This document shows positions 40,021-49,080 of a stretch of 64,000 nt of DNA, piece by piece (position 1 is the first letter of the stretch; each line of letters begins with the position of its first letter). The notes beneath the pieces are model-generated. The model was not told where the DNA came from. It did no database searches and worked only from the letters and a program-made list of their open reading frames with translations. A program made the position numbers and the translations under genes. The stretch comes from Promethearchaeota archaeon (GTDB lineage Archaea; Asgardarchaeota; Lokiarchaeia; Helarchaeales; RDOG01). The DNA is taken from positions 30,423 to 94,422 of the forward strand of contig RDOG01000016.1 in the NCBI GenBank assembly GCA_011365055.1, written 5' to 3'.

Positions 40021-40989
40021 TTAAATCTTTAAAATTCTAGTTATTTCATCTATATTCAATCCAAGCTCTTTTATTCCCAATTCTTGAGCTAAATAATCTA
40101 AATATAACTGAACATGTCTTCGATATCCAAATTTTTCGGAAATTTCTTTAGTGAATCCATTTTTTAAAGCAATCTTTCTAAGCAATTTATAGGACCCAGA
40201 GCCAAATTGAATGGCTATTTTCTTTTTTTCGTGAATTATTTTTGGAATTCCAAGTTTTTTAGCATATTCTCTCAAAAAAAATTTTTTAATTGGGGATTTT
40301 ACTTCATTATTTACCAAAAATTTTACTGGTATTGATAATGCTAATTTAATTATATTTTCAGTAAAATAAGGTAAACAAATTTTAATTCCATAATTCGAAA
40401 AAATAGCATTATCTCTAGTAAAATTCTGTAAAACGCTTTCTTTGATATCGTTTAAATGGAATTCCTTGAATTGATCGGGATTTACCTGTAAAAAATCTAC
40501 ATAACGTTGATATCCACAAAATAATTCATCAGCACCTTGACCTAAAATAGCGATTTCAAAACCTTTTTTTTGTAAATATTTCGCTCCCAATAAAAAAGGA
40601 GCAGCAATATTTACTTGCTTTTCTTCAGTATCTGACAATATTTTTATAACTTCAGGAATTATATTCTCAAATTTATCCAGAGTTAATTTTATTTCATTAA
40701 TTTCAATATCCAATTTATCAGCAATTTCAATTGCATTCCGATAATCAGGTTCCTTCTCATTTGCAATAATTAGAGCTTTGAAATCAATCCTTAGGTCATT
40801 TAATTTATAAGCTAAAATGCTGCTATCGATCCCACCTGAAAGAAAAAGTGCGTTATTAAATCCAATAATCCTTTTTAAATTAACTTCAAGGTATTTGTTA
40901 AAGCTCTGAAGCGCAGAATCTAAATCTAGGTCATAATCCTGTATTTCAAGGTTCCCTGATTTTAGAAATTCAATCGCTTTAAAATTCAT
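40021..40989 (-). CDS. Stand-alone asparagine synthetase-like PP-loop ATPase
   Basis: 322 residues. The ATP pyrophosphatase loop SGGIDSS (51-57) and the later LGQGADELFCGYQRY motif are those of the C-terminal synthetase domain of AsnB. The N-terminal glutaminase (Ntn) domain with its Cys2 is absent; only about 45 residues precede the PP-loop. Such glutaminase-less proteins are common in archaea and may use ammonia or adenylate another substrate, as do beta-lactam synthetase-type relatives. It is 32 bases downstream of the sirtuin gene and probably cotranscribed with it. Asparagine synthesis itself is uncertain. Confidence 0.8.
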   Translation of the reverse strand: MNFKAIEFLKSGNLEIQDYDLDLDSALQSFNKYLEVNLKRIIGFNNALFLSGGIDSSILAYKLNDLRIDFKALIIANEKEPDYRNAIEIADKLDIEINEIKLTLDKFENIIPEVIKILSDTEEKQVNIAAPFLLGAKYLQKKGFEIAILGQGADELFCGYQRYVDFLQVNPDQFKEFHLNDIKESVLQNFTRDNAIFSNYGIKICLPYFTENIIKLALSIPVKFLVNNEVKSPIKKFFLREYAKKLGIPKIIHEKKKIAIQFGSGSYKLLRKIALKNGFTKEISEKFGYRRHVQLYLDYLAQELGIKELGLNIDEITRILKI

Positions 40990-41021
40990 GATAATTAAAC
41001 ACTTTTTTATTAAAAAATAAT

Positions 41022-41786
41022 TTAACTTAATTTCAAAATTTCCTTCACTCGTTTAATAACCTTTGACATTATTTCCCCAGCTTTATCCCATAATCTAATG
41101 TCTGCAACATTATCAAAGGGCGTTTTTCCTTCATTTAAAATGATTAATTTTGCCCCATTTTCTATAGCAATTTGAGGCATATGTGCTGCGGGTGTCACGA
41201 CTAATGAAGATCCAATTACTAAAAACACATCACATTTTGCAGAATGTTCCATGGCTTCCCGTAAATCCTTCTCAGGAAGAGAGTCTCCGAAATTTACTAT
41301 ACTATTTATAATGCGTCCTCCACATTTTGGGCATTTTGGTTGGTTTTTATAAACTGGATTTGTTCTATAACCTGTTCCCCAGACACTTTTATCCCAATTA
41401 GCTTCTTTAAAAGTCATTCTGGCATCACATTTCAAGCAACGCATTAAAGTGGTATTTCCATGTAGTTCTGCGATTAAATCTTGTCTTATTCCAGATTTTA
41501 AATGTAAATTATCAACATTTTGTGATATTAAAAAGTCCAATTTGCCAATATTTTGTAATTCAACGATCGATGTGTGAGCTAGATTTGGATCTACTTCTGA
41601 CCATGGTTTATTCATGGGTCTTGGAGGTAATCCCTTATCTCTTCTAGTCCACACGCCATCTGGACCTCGAAAATCTGGTAAACCTGATTCTGTCGATATC
41701 CCAGCTCCAGTAAAAACTACTAATCTTTTGGAATTAGCAATTATTAGAGCTAATTCTTCTAATTTTTTATCTAGCATCTTAAACAC
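41022..41786 (-). CDS. NAD-dependent protein deacylase, Sir2 family, SIRT6/7-like
   Basis: 254 residues. NAD-binding GAGIST (27-32) and DFRGPDGVWT (38-47); SQNVDNLHLKSG (88-99); catalytic H109 in AELHGN; a four-Cys zinc site with C117/C120 and a later CPKC; VNFGDSLPEKDL; and IGSSLVVTPAAHMP. The GVWT, NVDxLHxxSG, DSLPxxDL and SLxxxP run matches the SIRT6/7 class better than the CobB/SIRT5 or class I types. It would deacylate lysines of proteins such as chromatin or metabolic enzymes. GTG is the called start; an ATG three codons later is an alternative. Followed closely by the AsnB-like gene. Confidence 0.9.
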   Translation of the reverse strand: MFKMLDKKLEELALIIANSKRLVVFTGAGISTESGLPDFRGPDGVWTRRDKGLPPRPMNKPWSEVDPNLAHTSIVELQNIGKLDFLISQNVDNLHLKSGIRQDLIAELHGNTTLMRCLKCDARMTFKEANWDKSVWGTGYRTNPVYKNQPKCPKCGGRIINSIVNFGDSLPEKDLREAMEHSAKCDVFLVIGSSLVVTPAAHMPQIAIENGAKLIILNEGKTPFDNVADIRLWDKAGEIMSKVIKRVKEILKLS

Positions 41787-41870
41787 GAGTAGTAGTTAAT
41801 ATTCTTCAAATATATATTTAATTTCAATTTGAAACAAATTTTAATAGACAAGGAATGCTAACACGTAATT

Positions 41871-42239
41871 TTAGTAATTATAAAGAAATTCTGCAAATAT
41901 TACTGCAAATACTAAGTCAATGAGACCAAAAATAAGGAGCATGATTGATCCACTACTAAAAACAAAATTGATAAAAAGAATTGATGAAATAATTTTTTCG
42001 ATTAGTCCAAGTACAGCTAGATTTTTGTGCTCTTTTAAGCTCGTACTAATCCATATGAACGCTCCTCCAAACATAATGACATAAGCAAAAAATAGATACA
42101 TCCAAAGAGTATAATTCGGTAATGATAACCCTAAAACTGGAAGCATGAAAGGATAAGCTAAAAGCATGGGTACAGCAACTGCAATATTATAAATTCCTGC
42201 AATCAGAAATAAGTATTTATAAAAAGCTTCTCTATCCAT
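41871..42239 (-). CDS. Small four-TM membrane protein
   Basis: 122 residues with four predicted TM helices (about 10-30, 42-62, 73-93, 98-118) and little else. The second and third helices are joined by a short basic loop (SLKEHKN). No recognised family signature or catalytic motif. It lies 84 bases upstream of the sirtuin gene on the same strand and 103 bases downstream of the SDR gene. Its role is unknown. Confidence 0.7.
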   Translation of the reverse strand: MDREAFYKYLFLIAGIYNIAVAVPMLLAYPFMLPVLGLSLPNYTLWMYLFFAYVIMFGGAFIWISTSLKEHKNLAVLGLIEKIISSILFINFVFSSGSIMLLIFGLIDLVFAVIFAEFLYNY

Positions 42240-42342
42240 AATAAGCTCACTTAAATTATTATTATAAGTAAGTTTTATTTATATTCTATTTTATTTCTTT
42301 CTATAAATAAATATAAAAAAAAATTAAAGATTTCTGATATAA

Positions 42343-43095
42343 TTACATATCTAAACCGCCAGTAACTTCAACCACGGTCCCCGTCATGTAATCTCCATCA
42401 TCAGAACCTAAAAATACAGCTGCTTTCGCAATATCTTCTGGCATTCCCATTTTTTTAAGAGGAATGCGACTAGTAATCATATCCTTGACTTTTTCAGGTA
42501 TTGCATCTGTCATTGGAGTTTTAATGAATCCTGGTCTTATGCAATTAACGGTTATTGGTGCTGAAAATGAGAGTTCTTTAGCTAGTGTTTTAGTAAATGC
42601 AATTATCCCTGCTTTAGTAGCAGAATAATTAGCCTGACCAACGTTTCCAGTTTTTGCAACAATACTTGTTATATTTATGATTTTACCCCATTTATTTTCA
42701 ATCATTACAGGTGCAAAAATCTTACAACAATAAAAAACTCCTGTTAAATTTGTTCCAAGAACTTCATGCCATTGCTCATCTGTCATTTTTATGAAGAGTG
42801 CATCTCTTGTAATGCCTGCATTTGTTACCAAGATCAATTTCACATTATTTTTATCCCAGATCTTAAAGGTTTCATTATAAATCCGTTGAACATCCTCGCG
42901 TTTTGATACATCTGCATGTATTGCAATAGTATTTCTCCCTAATTTCTTTATTTCTTCTGCTGTATTTTTTGCATTTTCCTCAATAATGTCTGCAATAACA
43001 ATATCTGCCCCTTCTCTAGCCATGGCGAGTGCAATTGCCTTTCCTATACCTCTACCAGATCCAGTGATTATAGCTAATCGTCCTTCTAATTTCAA
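42343..43095 (-). CDS. Short-chain dehydrogenase/reductase, FabG/PhaB-like
   Basis: NAD(P)H-dependent oxidoreductase of the classical SDR family: cofactor loop TGSGRGIG, NAG motif, catalytic Ser in INITSIVAKTG and YSATK, and a C-terminal DYMTGTVVEVTGG. The overall pattern is that of 3-oxoacyl-ACP or acetoacetyl-CoA reductases, although the exact substrate cannot be fixed. I place the start at the TTG at 43095 because a GGTGAT Shine-Dalgarno lies immediately upstream and because MKLEGRLAIITG is the normal family start. A longer reading from 43107 would add four residues encoded within that ribosome binding site. Confidence 0.88.
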   Translation of the reverse strand: MKLEGRLAIITGSGRGIGKAIALAMAREGADIVIADIIEENAKNTAEEIKKLGRNTIAIHADVSKREDVQRIYNETFKIWDKNNVKLILVTNAGITRDALFIKMTDEQWHEVLGTNLTGVFYCCKIFAPVMIENKWGKIINITSIVAKTGNVGQANYSATKAGIIAFTKTLAKELSFSAPITVNCIRPGFIKTPMTDAIPEKVKDMITSRIPLKKMGMPEDIAKAAVFLGSDDGDYMTGTVVEVTGGLDM

Positions 43096-43274
43096 AATTA
43101 TCACCAATTATTTCTATTTCTTAATTAAGTAATCCAAAGCTAATTTTACAGCTTATTCTGAATTTTTAAGAGTTTTCCAAATAAAATGAAATAAAAATTT
43201 AATAAGATATAATCAATCTATTAATAATCAATGTTAATTATGAAATTTTTTTATTATAAAATTGAGGTGAAAAT

Positions 43275-43994
43275 TTGTCATTTTTAGATAAGTTGAAGAA
43301 TAAACTTGGTCTTGGGGATTTTGCTGCGATTACAAAACTAAAAAATGAAGAAGCTGATGTTTATAAGGCTAAGGAAAGAGTAGTTAAAGAAGAGATTGAA
43401 AAAAATGAAGCTTTATCAAATTGGTCAAAGAATATTGAGGATGAAGATTTAAGAAAAGCAGTATTAAAATACTATCTAAAAAAGAAAGAAATTATTGAAT
43501 CATTTAGTATTATGATCACCAATATTAGAGAAGATTATTTAACTCCACTTGAAAGAATATCACAGAAAACCGAAATATTGAATAATGCAATAGATGAACA
43601 AGAAAAAATAGAAACAAGGATTGAAAAAGCAGAACGAGATTTAGAGAAAAAGAAATATGAATTGGAAAAAGAAGAGAGTAAAGTCGATAGGAATGTAGAA
43701 AAAATAAGAAAAAAAGAAGCTGATGTAAAAAAGGCACAAACAAATTTTGATAAAATTCAAGGTGAGCTAAGAAATATGAACAATCGCGTTGAAGATATGA
43801 AAAATCAAATGGAGGCTTTTAAATATTCTACTCTCAAAGCTGCTCTGATGAAATTAACTGAACACGAAAAAACCTACTTAATAAAAGCAAATGAAGTGTT
43901 CGAAATACGAGATCATGTAATTGATAATATACCAGGGGAACCCGCAGAATTAGACTCAAAACCTCCTGCTGAAGAAAAAAAGGATGAGGAGTAA
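43275..43994 (+). CDS. Coiled-coil protein, possible BAR- or PspA-like membrane-shaping protein
   Basis: 239 residues, almost entirely helical and charged. The N-terminus (MSFLDKLKNKLGLGDFAAI) looks like an amphipathic membrane-binding helix. Three long helices follow. The turn NIREDYLTPLERISQKTE resembles the tip region of BAR domains (YLxPLExF), and a heptad-rich stretch covers about 110-185. The end is a Pro/Glu-rich tail. The start is TTG with a GAGGTGA Shine-Dalgarno at 43264-43270. It converges on the longin receptor gene with an 8-base gap. BAR, PspA/Vipp1 or a generic coiled coil are all possible; the assignment is inference. Confidence 0.7.
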   Translation: MSFLDKLKNKLGLGDFAAITKLKNEEADVYKAKERVVKEEIEKNEALSNWSKNIEDEDLRKAVLKYYLKKKEIIESFSIMITNIREDYLTPLERISQKTEILNNAIDEQEKIETRIEKAERDLEKKKYELEKEESKVDRNVEKIRKKEADVKKAQTNFDKIQGELRNMNNRVEDMKNQMEAFKYSTLKAALMKLTEHEKTYLIKANEVFEIRDHVIDNIPGEPAELDSKPPAEEKKDEE

Positions 43995-44002
43995 TTTGTT
44001 TT

Positions 44003-47000
44003 TTAATCCATTTCTCTTTCCATTATCTTTTTAAAATCAAAATATCTTTCTTTTTCTTCTTTAAATATTTTTATTGCTGCCTTTCCTTTTTTAGTTATTT
44101 TATTATTGGAGTCTATTAGATTAAGGTCTCCAAATGTTCTTATTAGCGGTTCTAGCTTTTCTTTTGCCATACCGGTTCCTGCTTGAATATGTTCTAAGTC
44201 TGTTAAACCAAAACCAATTGTTTGTAATATCTCCATTGATATCGTCCCATAAATTTCTATTATATTATCAATGGCCCATTGAGCCGTAATTTCAAGATTT
44301 TCCGCGACTTTTTCAAATGGAAAGATTTCATTTACAATTTTTTTAGCTCCTATAAAAGGTGCTGTTTCCCCTTGAAAGTTTTTCAAATCTTTTGCATATC
44401 TTTTTTCAAATGTCTGTGTAAATTCATTCAATTTATTTCTTATTATTGGTAAATCTACTGAGCTCATTATGGCTCCTGTAACATGATAACCATGTGAAAA
44501 TAAAATTTTCTGATCCATATGATCAATTGATTTGAGACGCGATGTTTTTTCCTTGCTTTGAACTATTTCATGTAAAATAGAAGAAATTCCCAATAAAGCA
44601 GAAGTAACTAATCCTGAATCTAACTTTTGTGTTTCTCCTACATGTCTATCAAAAAGAGGCGCACCATTTTGAGTATGTAAGACATAAATATGTTTAATTT
44701 TCTTTTCCCAACCTTTTTCTCGAAGTTTATTTCTGGTAAAATACCCCGCAATAAGTGCAATAATTGCTGCAGCTACACCAACAAGGGGACCAAAAATCCA
44801 AGAATATTGAACCCACCAAGGTAAAGGTTCGGAAACGCTCTGAATAACGATAGTAATAGTCTGTGATGCCAATAAAACTCCTTCACTATTATTTACAGTA
44901 ATCTTCAATTGATAAGTTCCAGCTGGGCGTCCATTAGTTGCGATGTCCAAAGAATAATAACCATTACCCAAATTCAGTAAAGTTCCAGACCCAAAAATCC
45001 AAGAATAATAAACTGAATTGGTTTCATTTTTTCCGTAAAATTTATTGTAAAATCTATAATTTAGAGTAATTGAAGCCCCTTGAGTAATCGTCTGAACTGT
45101 CTCGTTATCTGATGAAATAGTATAAAAATTACTCCAATTTTTCACTTGTAAAATTATTTGTAAAGAATCTTGTAAATAATTTTCAGGTGTGGCAATAATT
45201 AAAATATTATACGGTTGCATCACAACATTTCCGCTGTTCAAAGTGATTCTATATATTCCATTTCCAATAAATGTTGCATTTATCTCACTAAATCCGATAA
45301 ATGTGAAGTTTGCAGAATTAATTGGTCTATTGTGTTCGGTATCATTTAAATAAAGGGTCAAATTAGTATAAGTAACATTATTGGGTAATTCAATGAAAGT
45401 AGAATTCAAAGGAACGATTTCTAAGAAGATCTCTCTATAAGGTATTAATGACAGCAAAGATTGTGCATAATATTTATTTTTTTGAGCTGTTATGTTAATT
45501 ACATCATATTTATTTAAATTTGAGGTGTTTAAGGTTATATGATATTTCTGATCTCCCCCATTATCATACACAACGTTGTACATTAATGATGAGTTTAATG
45601 AAATGATATTTTCTGGATTCTCATCTGGTTCTATAGGAGTATTATCAAGAGTTGAATATCGAACAATAATGGTCACATTATCTCCATGAGGGACTGCAGA
45701 TATTGTATCTTGTATTAATTTAGTCTCTTTTTCATGAATATTTACTTTAATTGTTAAATTCTGAGGATATAAATTTGGTTTCTGAAAAGATACATTCACT
45801 TTATGTTCATTAATTGATACTGTCGATGTATTTAATTCTAATTGATAATGTCCGCTTGTTAAATCGTACATGGTATAAATTCCCGGATATTCGACCTTAT
45901 AAATTGCCTCATTAATACCTGTTCCGCCAATTGATAGATTATAAAAATAATCTATCGTGATATTTTCTCCCCATGGTTCTGAAACTCTCGGGAATTGAGG
46001 TGAAGTCAATATTGTATCTGCTAACACCACTAACTTTAAAGAAAAAGTGTCATTACTATAAAAATCGTGAGTTGTATTAATTATTAATGTATAATTTTTG
46101 ATTTCTAGTAATTCAGAAGTATCTAAAATTAATTCATACTCTCCTGTATCAAGATCCGTGAAATTTCGTATTGTAGGTCCACCATTAGTCCAGTTCAAAG
46201 TTAAATTTGAACCTTTGATTAATTCATTTTTATCTGTATCATTCAATCGCATTCTTATTAATAACAAATCTCCATAAGTAACTATGGTCTCCGCATCGAT
46301 TAGGGCATCATTAGGTTTATATAATATTAAATTAGCTGAATGTTTTATTGTAAACGTTGCGCTTCTATAACAAATCTCTTCTCCATTTGTCCATGCTACA
46401 TTTATTTCATAATTTCCTCCAAATGTATCTGAACCATTAATTGTTAGGTTCGGGAAATAAATAAGCCCATCAATATCCGAATAAAAAGTCTCGTTATAAT
46501 ACCAGACATTTAATTCGGGATCAATAATTGTTAAGTTTGCTGAATAAGCTGAAAGATCTGGAGGTACTCCTCCAGTTTCGTTTAAAACTTGAAGCTTTAT
46601 TCGACACATATTTCCAACAAAATATTCAGTTTCATCATTCCAATCTATTCCGTTCCATGCTTGTATCTTTAAATCATTATGATAATTAAAAGAAGTTGCA
46701 TTAAAAAACCAATATCCATCTGGAAAATTTGTATTATTTTGAGTTGGGACAATTAAAAATGCAGAACCTGGTTCCACTCCCGTACAATTTTCAATCATAT
46801 TAATTGACTGGTTCAAGGGAGCTGCAACATACGTTATATTCCAATCTATGGGTTTGGATATGTTCAAATAATGATTCTCATAACCTGTAGGTATAATATT
46901 CCAATAAAAAAAACTCCAACTTGCATTTTCACTGGATTCAACATTTAAAGATACTCCTTTTTTATCTAGATAATAAGTCGATTCAGCTTTTTTTGTACAA

Positions 47001-48760
47001 TTAATAGTGGAAATGCAGTCAAATGAAATATAAAAATCTTGTTCAGGATTTGGCAAAGGATTCGGATTCCAAGTAAAATTCGAAACAACAATATTATTTA
47101 TAAATGGTGTAGTTGTTGTTTGAGAATAATTTCCGCTTCCAAATTGTTCATCAACTGTTTGTAAGCCATTCATTGTCAGATTTATATCCGAGGGTCTCAA
47201 ATTTGATTTTAAATAAAAGTCAAAGTTATCAACCCATATTTCTGGTGTTGGATCGGGAGTATTAGTCACCGATCCTGCATGCTTTATTCCTATCTTGATA
47301 TCTAAATTCACGTGAGTTGAGTTTCTAGGAAGGTATTGAAGTGGAACTGAAACGATTCCCGTATTGTACCACTCGTTTTCTTCTTCTATTTCAAAAAAAG
47401 GTTTTGTAAATACCCTTTTCCAAATTCTGTCAAATCCTAAATCCTCAAGTGCATCTGTATGATAATATCCATATTCATTATTTGTATCATCAACAAATAG
47501 AACACTTTTACATGATGAATTCAAATAATTTAAAGTGGCATTCAATATATCAATTCGATTATTTTTTCCAACGATATACTCAAAAGAAAAAGCAGAAAAC
47601 ACCGTAGCATTATTATAAGTTAAAGAATTCCAATTTATTGCAGCATCTTTTTGATTCGTATTTTTTCCGTCATATTCAAAAGATATCTCTCCCCCAGTTT
47701 CGACAGTCAAATAGTCTGGTCCACCTAAGACTTCGACTGCTGATATATTTTCATAAATTCCACCAGTTGGACCCGTAACAGTATCTACATCAGAATGATA
47801 TCCACTATATGATGCGTGTAGATATTCCGTTAACCATGTATCAAATTCTCCAGATGAATCATAAGCAATACCATGTCCAGTTAAAAATAATTTTCCTTCA
47901 TCATTCAAGTAACTTCCAAGTAAATTTCGATCTTCTTCTTCTAAAGTTGTAGTTGAATCACTACCACAATCCCAAATAACAATATCATGAGATTTTATTA
48001 AATCTTCACTTGGAATTCCATTATCCATGTAACTCCAATATGTATAATATTTATCAGGTCTATAATTTTCAAAATCTTGATTAATTTCCACTGAGATCGA
48101 AAATGTACCAGAAGTTTCTAGACTCCAAGTTGGATCCAAATTAACCTTATAGTCAAATTGAAGTCCTGCTGAGTTAATATTTGACCTATTAATTGATAAA
48201 ATTTGTCGATATGCAGCTTCTGTTAAATAAGTATATAATGAAGAGTCATCTCCTCCATCTTCTGTACGATTTAACATTATATGAACTCCTTTTGACGAAT
48301 TCATTCCAACTCCATCTGCAATTTCAACTATCCAATCTCCATAAAAATCTAATCTTGATGTATTGTAGATGCTCCAGTTTCCATTGTATTCAAATCCTGG
48401 ATCTTTTAACCACGTACGATTTTCATATAAATTAGAAATAGCTACATCTAATTGATTACATTCCCAACCAGGTGCAAGATCATTGAACGCTTGACCTAAA
48501 GTGGTGAGATTTGTATTATTAAAATAATAGGATGTAATGGATTGAGATGAATTTACTTGTATTGCATGTTCTACAATAGATCTTGGATTTAAAATCTTTG
48601 TAAGCTGCGTACTTTCAACAAATAAATAATTTTCAACATCATTTTCACTAGAATTTAATTGATTTACTTGAATTAAGGGAATATTCAAAATGAAAATATA
48701 ATTAATAGAACAAAATAACACTAAAAAAAGTATAATTCTTAATAAATTCTTATTATTCAT
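44003..48760 (-). CDS. Surface receptor with Ig-like ectodomain, one TM helix, cytoplasmic longin-like domain and winged helix
   Basis: 1585 residues. A signal helix (8-28) leads to a large ectodomain. Its first part contains a jelly-roll-like region and a glutamine-amidotransferase-like fold (about 245-420, with DIVIWDCGSDS and KLFLTGHGIAYD), as seen in several secreted proteins. Many NxS/T sequons and several Ig-like domains follow up to about 1310. A TM helix (about 1318-1342) leads to a cytoplasmic domain (about 1352-1465) starting IKHIYVLHTQNGAPLFDR and containing LVTSALLGISSILHEI and FEKRYAKDL. This is the layout of longin/roadblock-type domains that bind small GTPases. A winged helix (about 1490-1570, LTDLEHIQAGTGM) closes the protein. 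A receptor signalling to GTPases or transcription is the inferred role. The product is divergent from the LamG-like gene. Confidence 0.88.
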   Translation of the reverse strand: MNNKNLLRIILFLVLFCSINYIFILNIPLIQVNQLNSSENDVENYLFVESTQLTKILNPRSIVEHAIQVNSSQSITSYYFNNTNLTTLGQAFNDLAPGWECNQLDVAISNLYENRTWLKDPGFEYNGNWSIYNTSRLDFYGDWIVEIADGVGMNSSKGVHIMLNRTEDGGDDSSLYTYLTEAAYRQILSINRSNINSAGLQFDYKVNLDPTWSLETSGTFSISVEINQDFENYRPDKYYTYWSYMDNGIPSEDLIKSHDIVIWDCGSDSTTTLEEEDRNLLGSYLNDEGKLFLTGHGIAYDSSGEFDTWLTEYLHASYSGYHSDVDTVTGPTGGIYENISAVEVLGGPDYLTVETGGEISFEYDGKNTNQKDAAINWNSLTYNNATVFSAFSFEYIVGKNNRIDILNATLNYLNSSCKSVLFVDDTNNEYGYYHTDALEDLGFDRIWKRVFTKPFFEIEEENEWYNTGIVSVPLQYLPRNSTHVNLDIKIGIKHAGSVTNTPDPTPEIWVDNFDFYLKSNLRPSDINLTMNGLQTVDEQFGSGNYSQTTTTPFINNIVVSNFTWNPNPLPNPEQDFYISFDCISTINCTKKAESTYYLDKKGVSLNVESSENASWSFFYWNIIPTGYENHYLNISKPIDWNITYVAAPLNQSINMIENCTGVEPGSAFLIVPTQNNTNFPDGYWFFNATSFNYHNDLKIQAWNGIDWNDETEYFVGNMCRIKLQVLNETGGVPPDLSAYSANLTIIDPELNVWYYNETFYSDIDGLIYFPNLTINGSDTFGGNYEINVAWTNGEEICYRSATFTIKHSANLILYKPNDALIDAETIVTYGDLLLIRMRLNDTDKNELIKGSNLTLNWTNGGPTIRNFTDLDTGEYELILDTSELLEIKNYTLIINTTHDFYSNDTFSLKLVVLADTILTSPQFPRVSEPWGENITIDYFYNLSIGGTGINEAIYKVEYPGIYTMYDLTSGHYQLELNTSTVSINEHKVNVSFQKPNLYPQNLTIKVNIHEKETKLIQDTISAVPHGDNVTIIVRYSTLDNTPIEPDENPENIISLNSSLMYNVVYDNGGDQKYHITLNTSNLNKYDVINITAQKNKYYAQSLLSLIPYREIFLEIVPLNSTFIELPNNVTYTNLTLYLNDTEHNRPINSANFTFIGFSEINATFIGNGIYRITLNSGNVVMQPYNILIIATPENYLQDSLQIILQVKNWSNFYTISSDNETVQTITQGASITLNYRFYNKFYGKNETNSVYYSWIFGSGTLLNLGNGYYSLDIATNGRPAGTYQLKITVNNSEGVLLASQTITIVIQSVSEPLPWWVQYSWIFGPLVGVAAAIIALIAGYFTRNKLREKGWEKKIKHIYVLHTQNGAPLFDRHVGETQKLDSGLVTSALLGISSILHEIVQSKEKTSRLKSIDHMDQKILFSHGYHVTGAIMSSVDLPIIRNKLNEFTQTFEKRYAKDLKNFQGETAPFIGAKKIVNEIFPFEKVAENLEITAQWAIDNIIEIYGTISMEILQTIGFGLTDLEHIQAGTGMAKEKLEPLIRTFGDLNLIDSNNKITKKGKAAIKIFKEEKERYFDFKKIMEREMD

Positions 48761-49080
48761 CTAGTCTGCATCCTTATTATTTAATAATACGATTTTATTT
48801 GTACCAATAATTTTGATAATAATCTAAATATTGATATTTTAATCTATAACTATTTTATTCACTAGAAAAGAATTTTGCCGAAATTCCTATTAGAAAGAAT
48901 TTTTCGGTAAAAGAACTTCTAATTCTTATTGAAATGAATAAAATCATGCCATTTTACATCCCAATTTTTTTCTATTGAAATATTTTTTAATATCGATTTA
49001 CGTGCCAAGTCCCCTTTTATATGATAGAACAAAATTTTAAATATCAGTTAAAAAAAAACAAATTTATCTAGGGGAATAAT
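48761..49080. promoter_or_regulatory. Divergent promoter region between two receptor genes
   Basis: This 320-base spacer carries the starts of the longin receptor (minus) and the LamG-like protein (plus). It holds an imperfect inverted repeat (48873-48912) and a TTTTATATG element at 49015-49023, about 60 bases before the plus-strand ATG, a plausible TATA box. AGGGGAA at 49071-49077 is the Shine-Dalgarno of the plus gene. No small ORF was recognised. Confidence 0.45.
48873..48912. repeat. Inverted repeat in the divergent promoter region
   Basis: TTTTGCCGAAATTC, a 10-base loop, then GAATTTTTCGGTAAAA. The arms pair over 14 positions including one G-T, with a two-T bulge in the second arm. It could be an operator for a dimeric regulator or a hairpin in the minus-strand leader. 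Confidence 0.55.

Noticed and set aside
48193..48435. 80-codon plus-strand ORF inside the receptor gene
   Set aside because: Opposite strand of a continuous 1585-codon frame; no independent signals.
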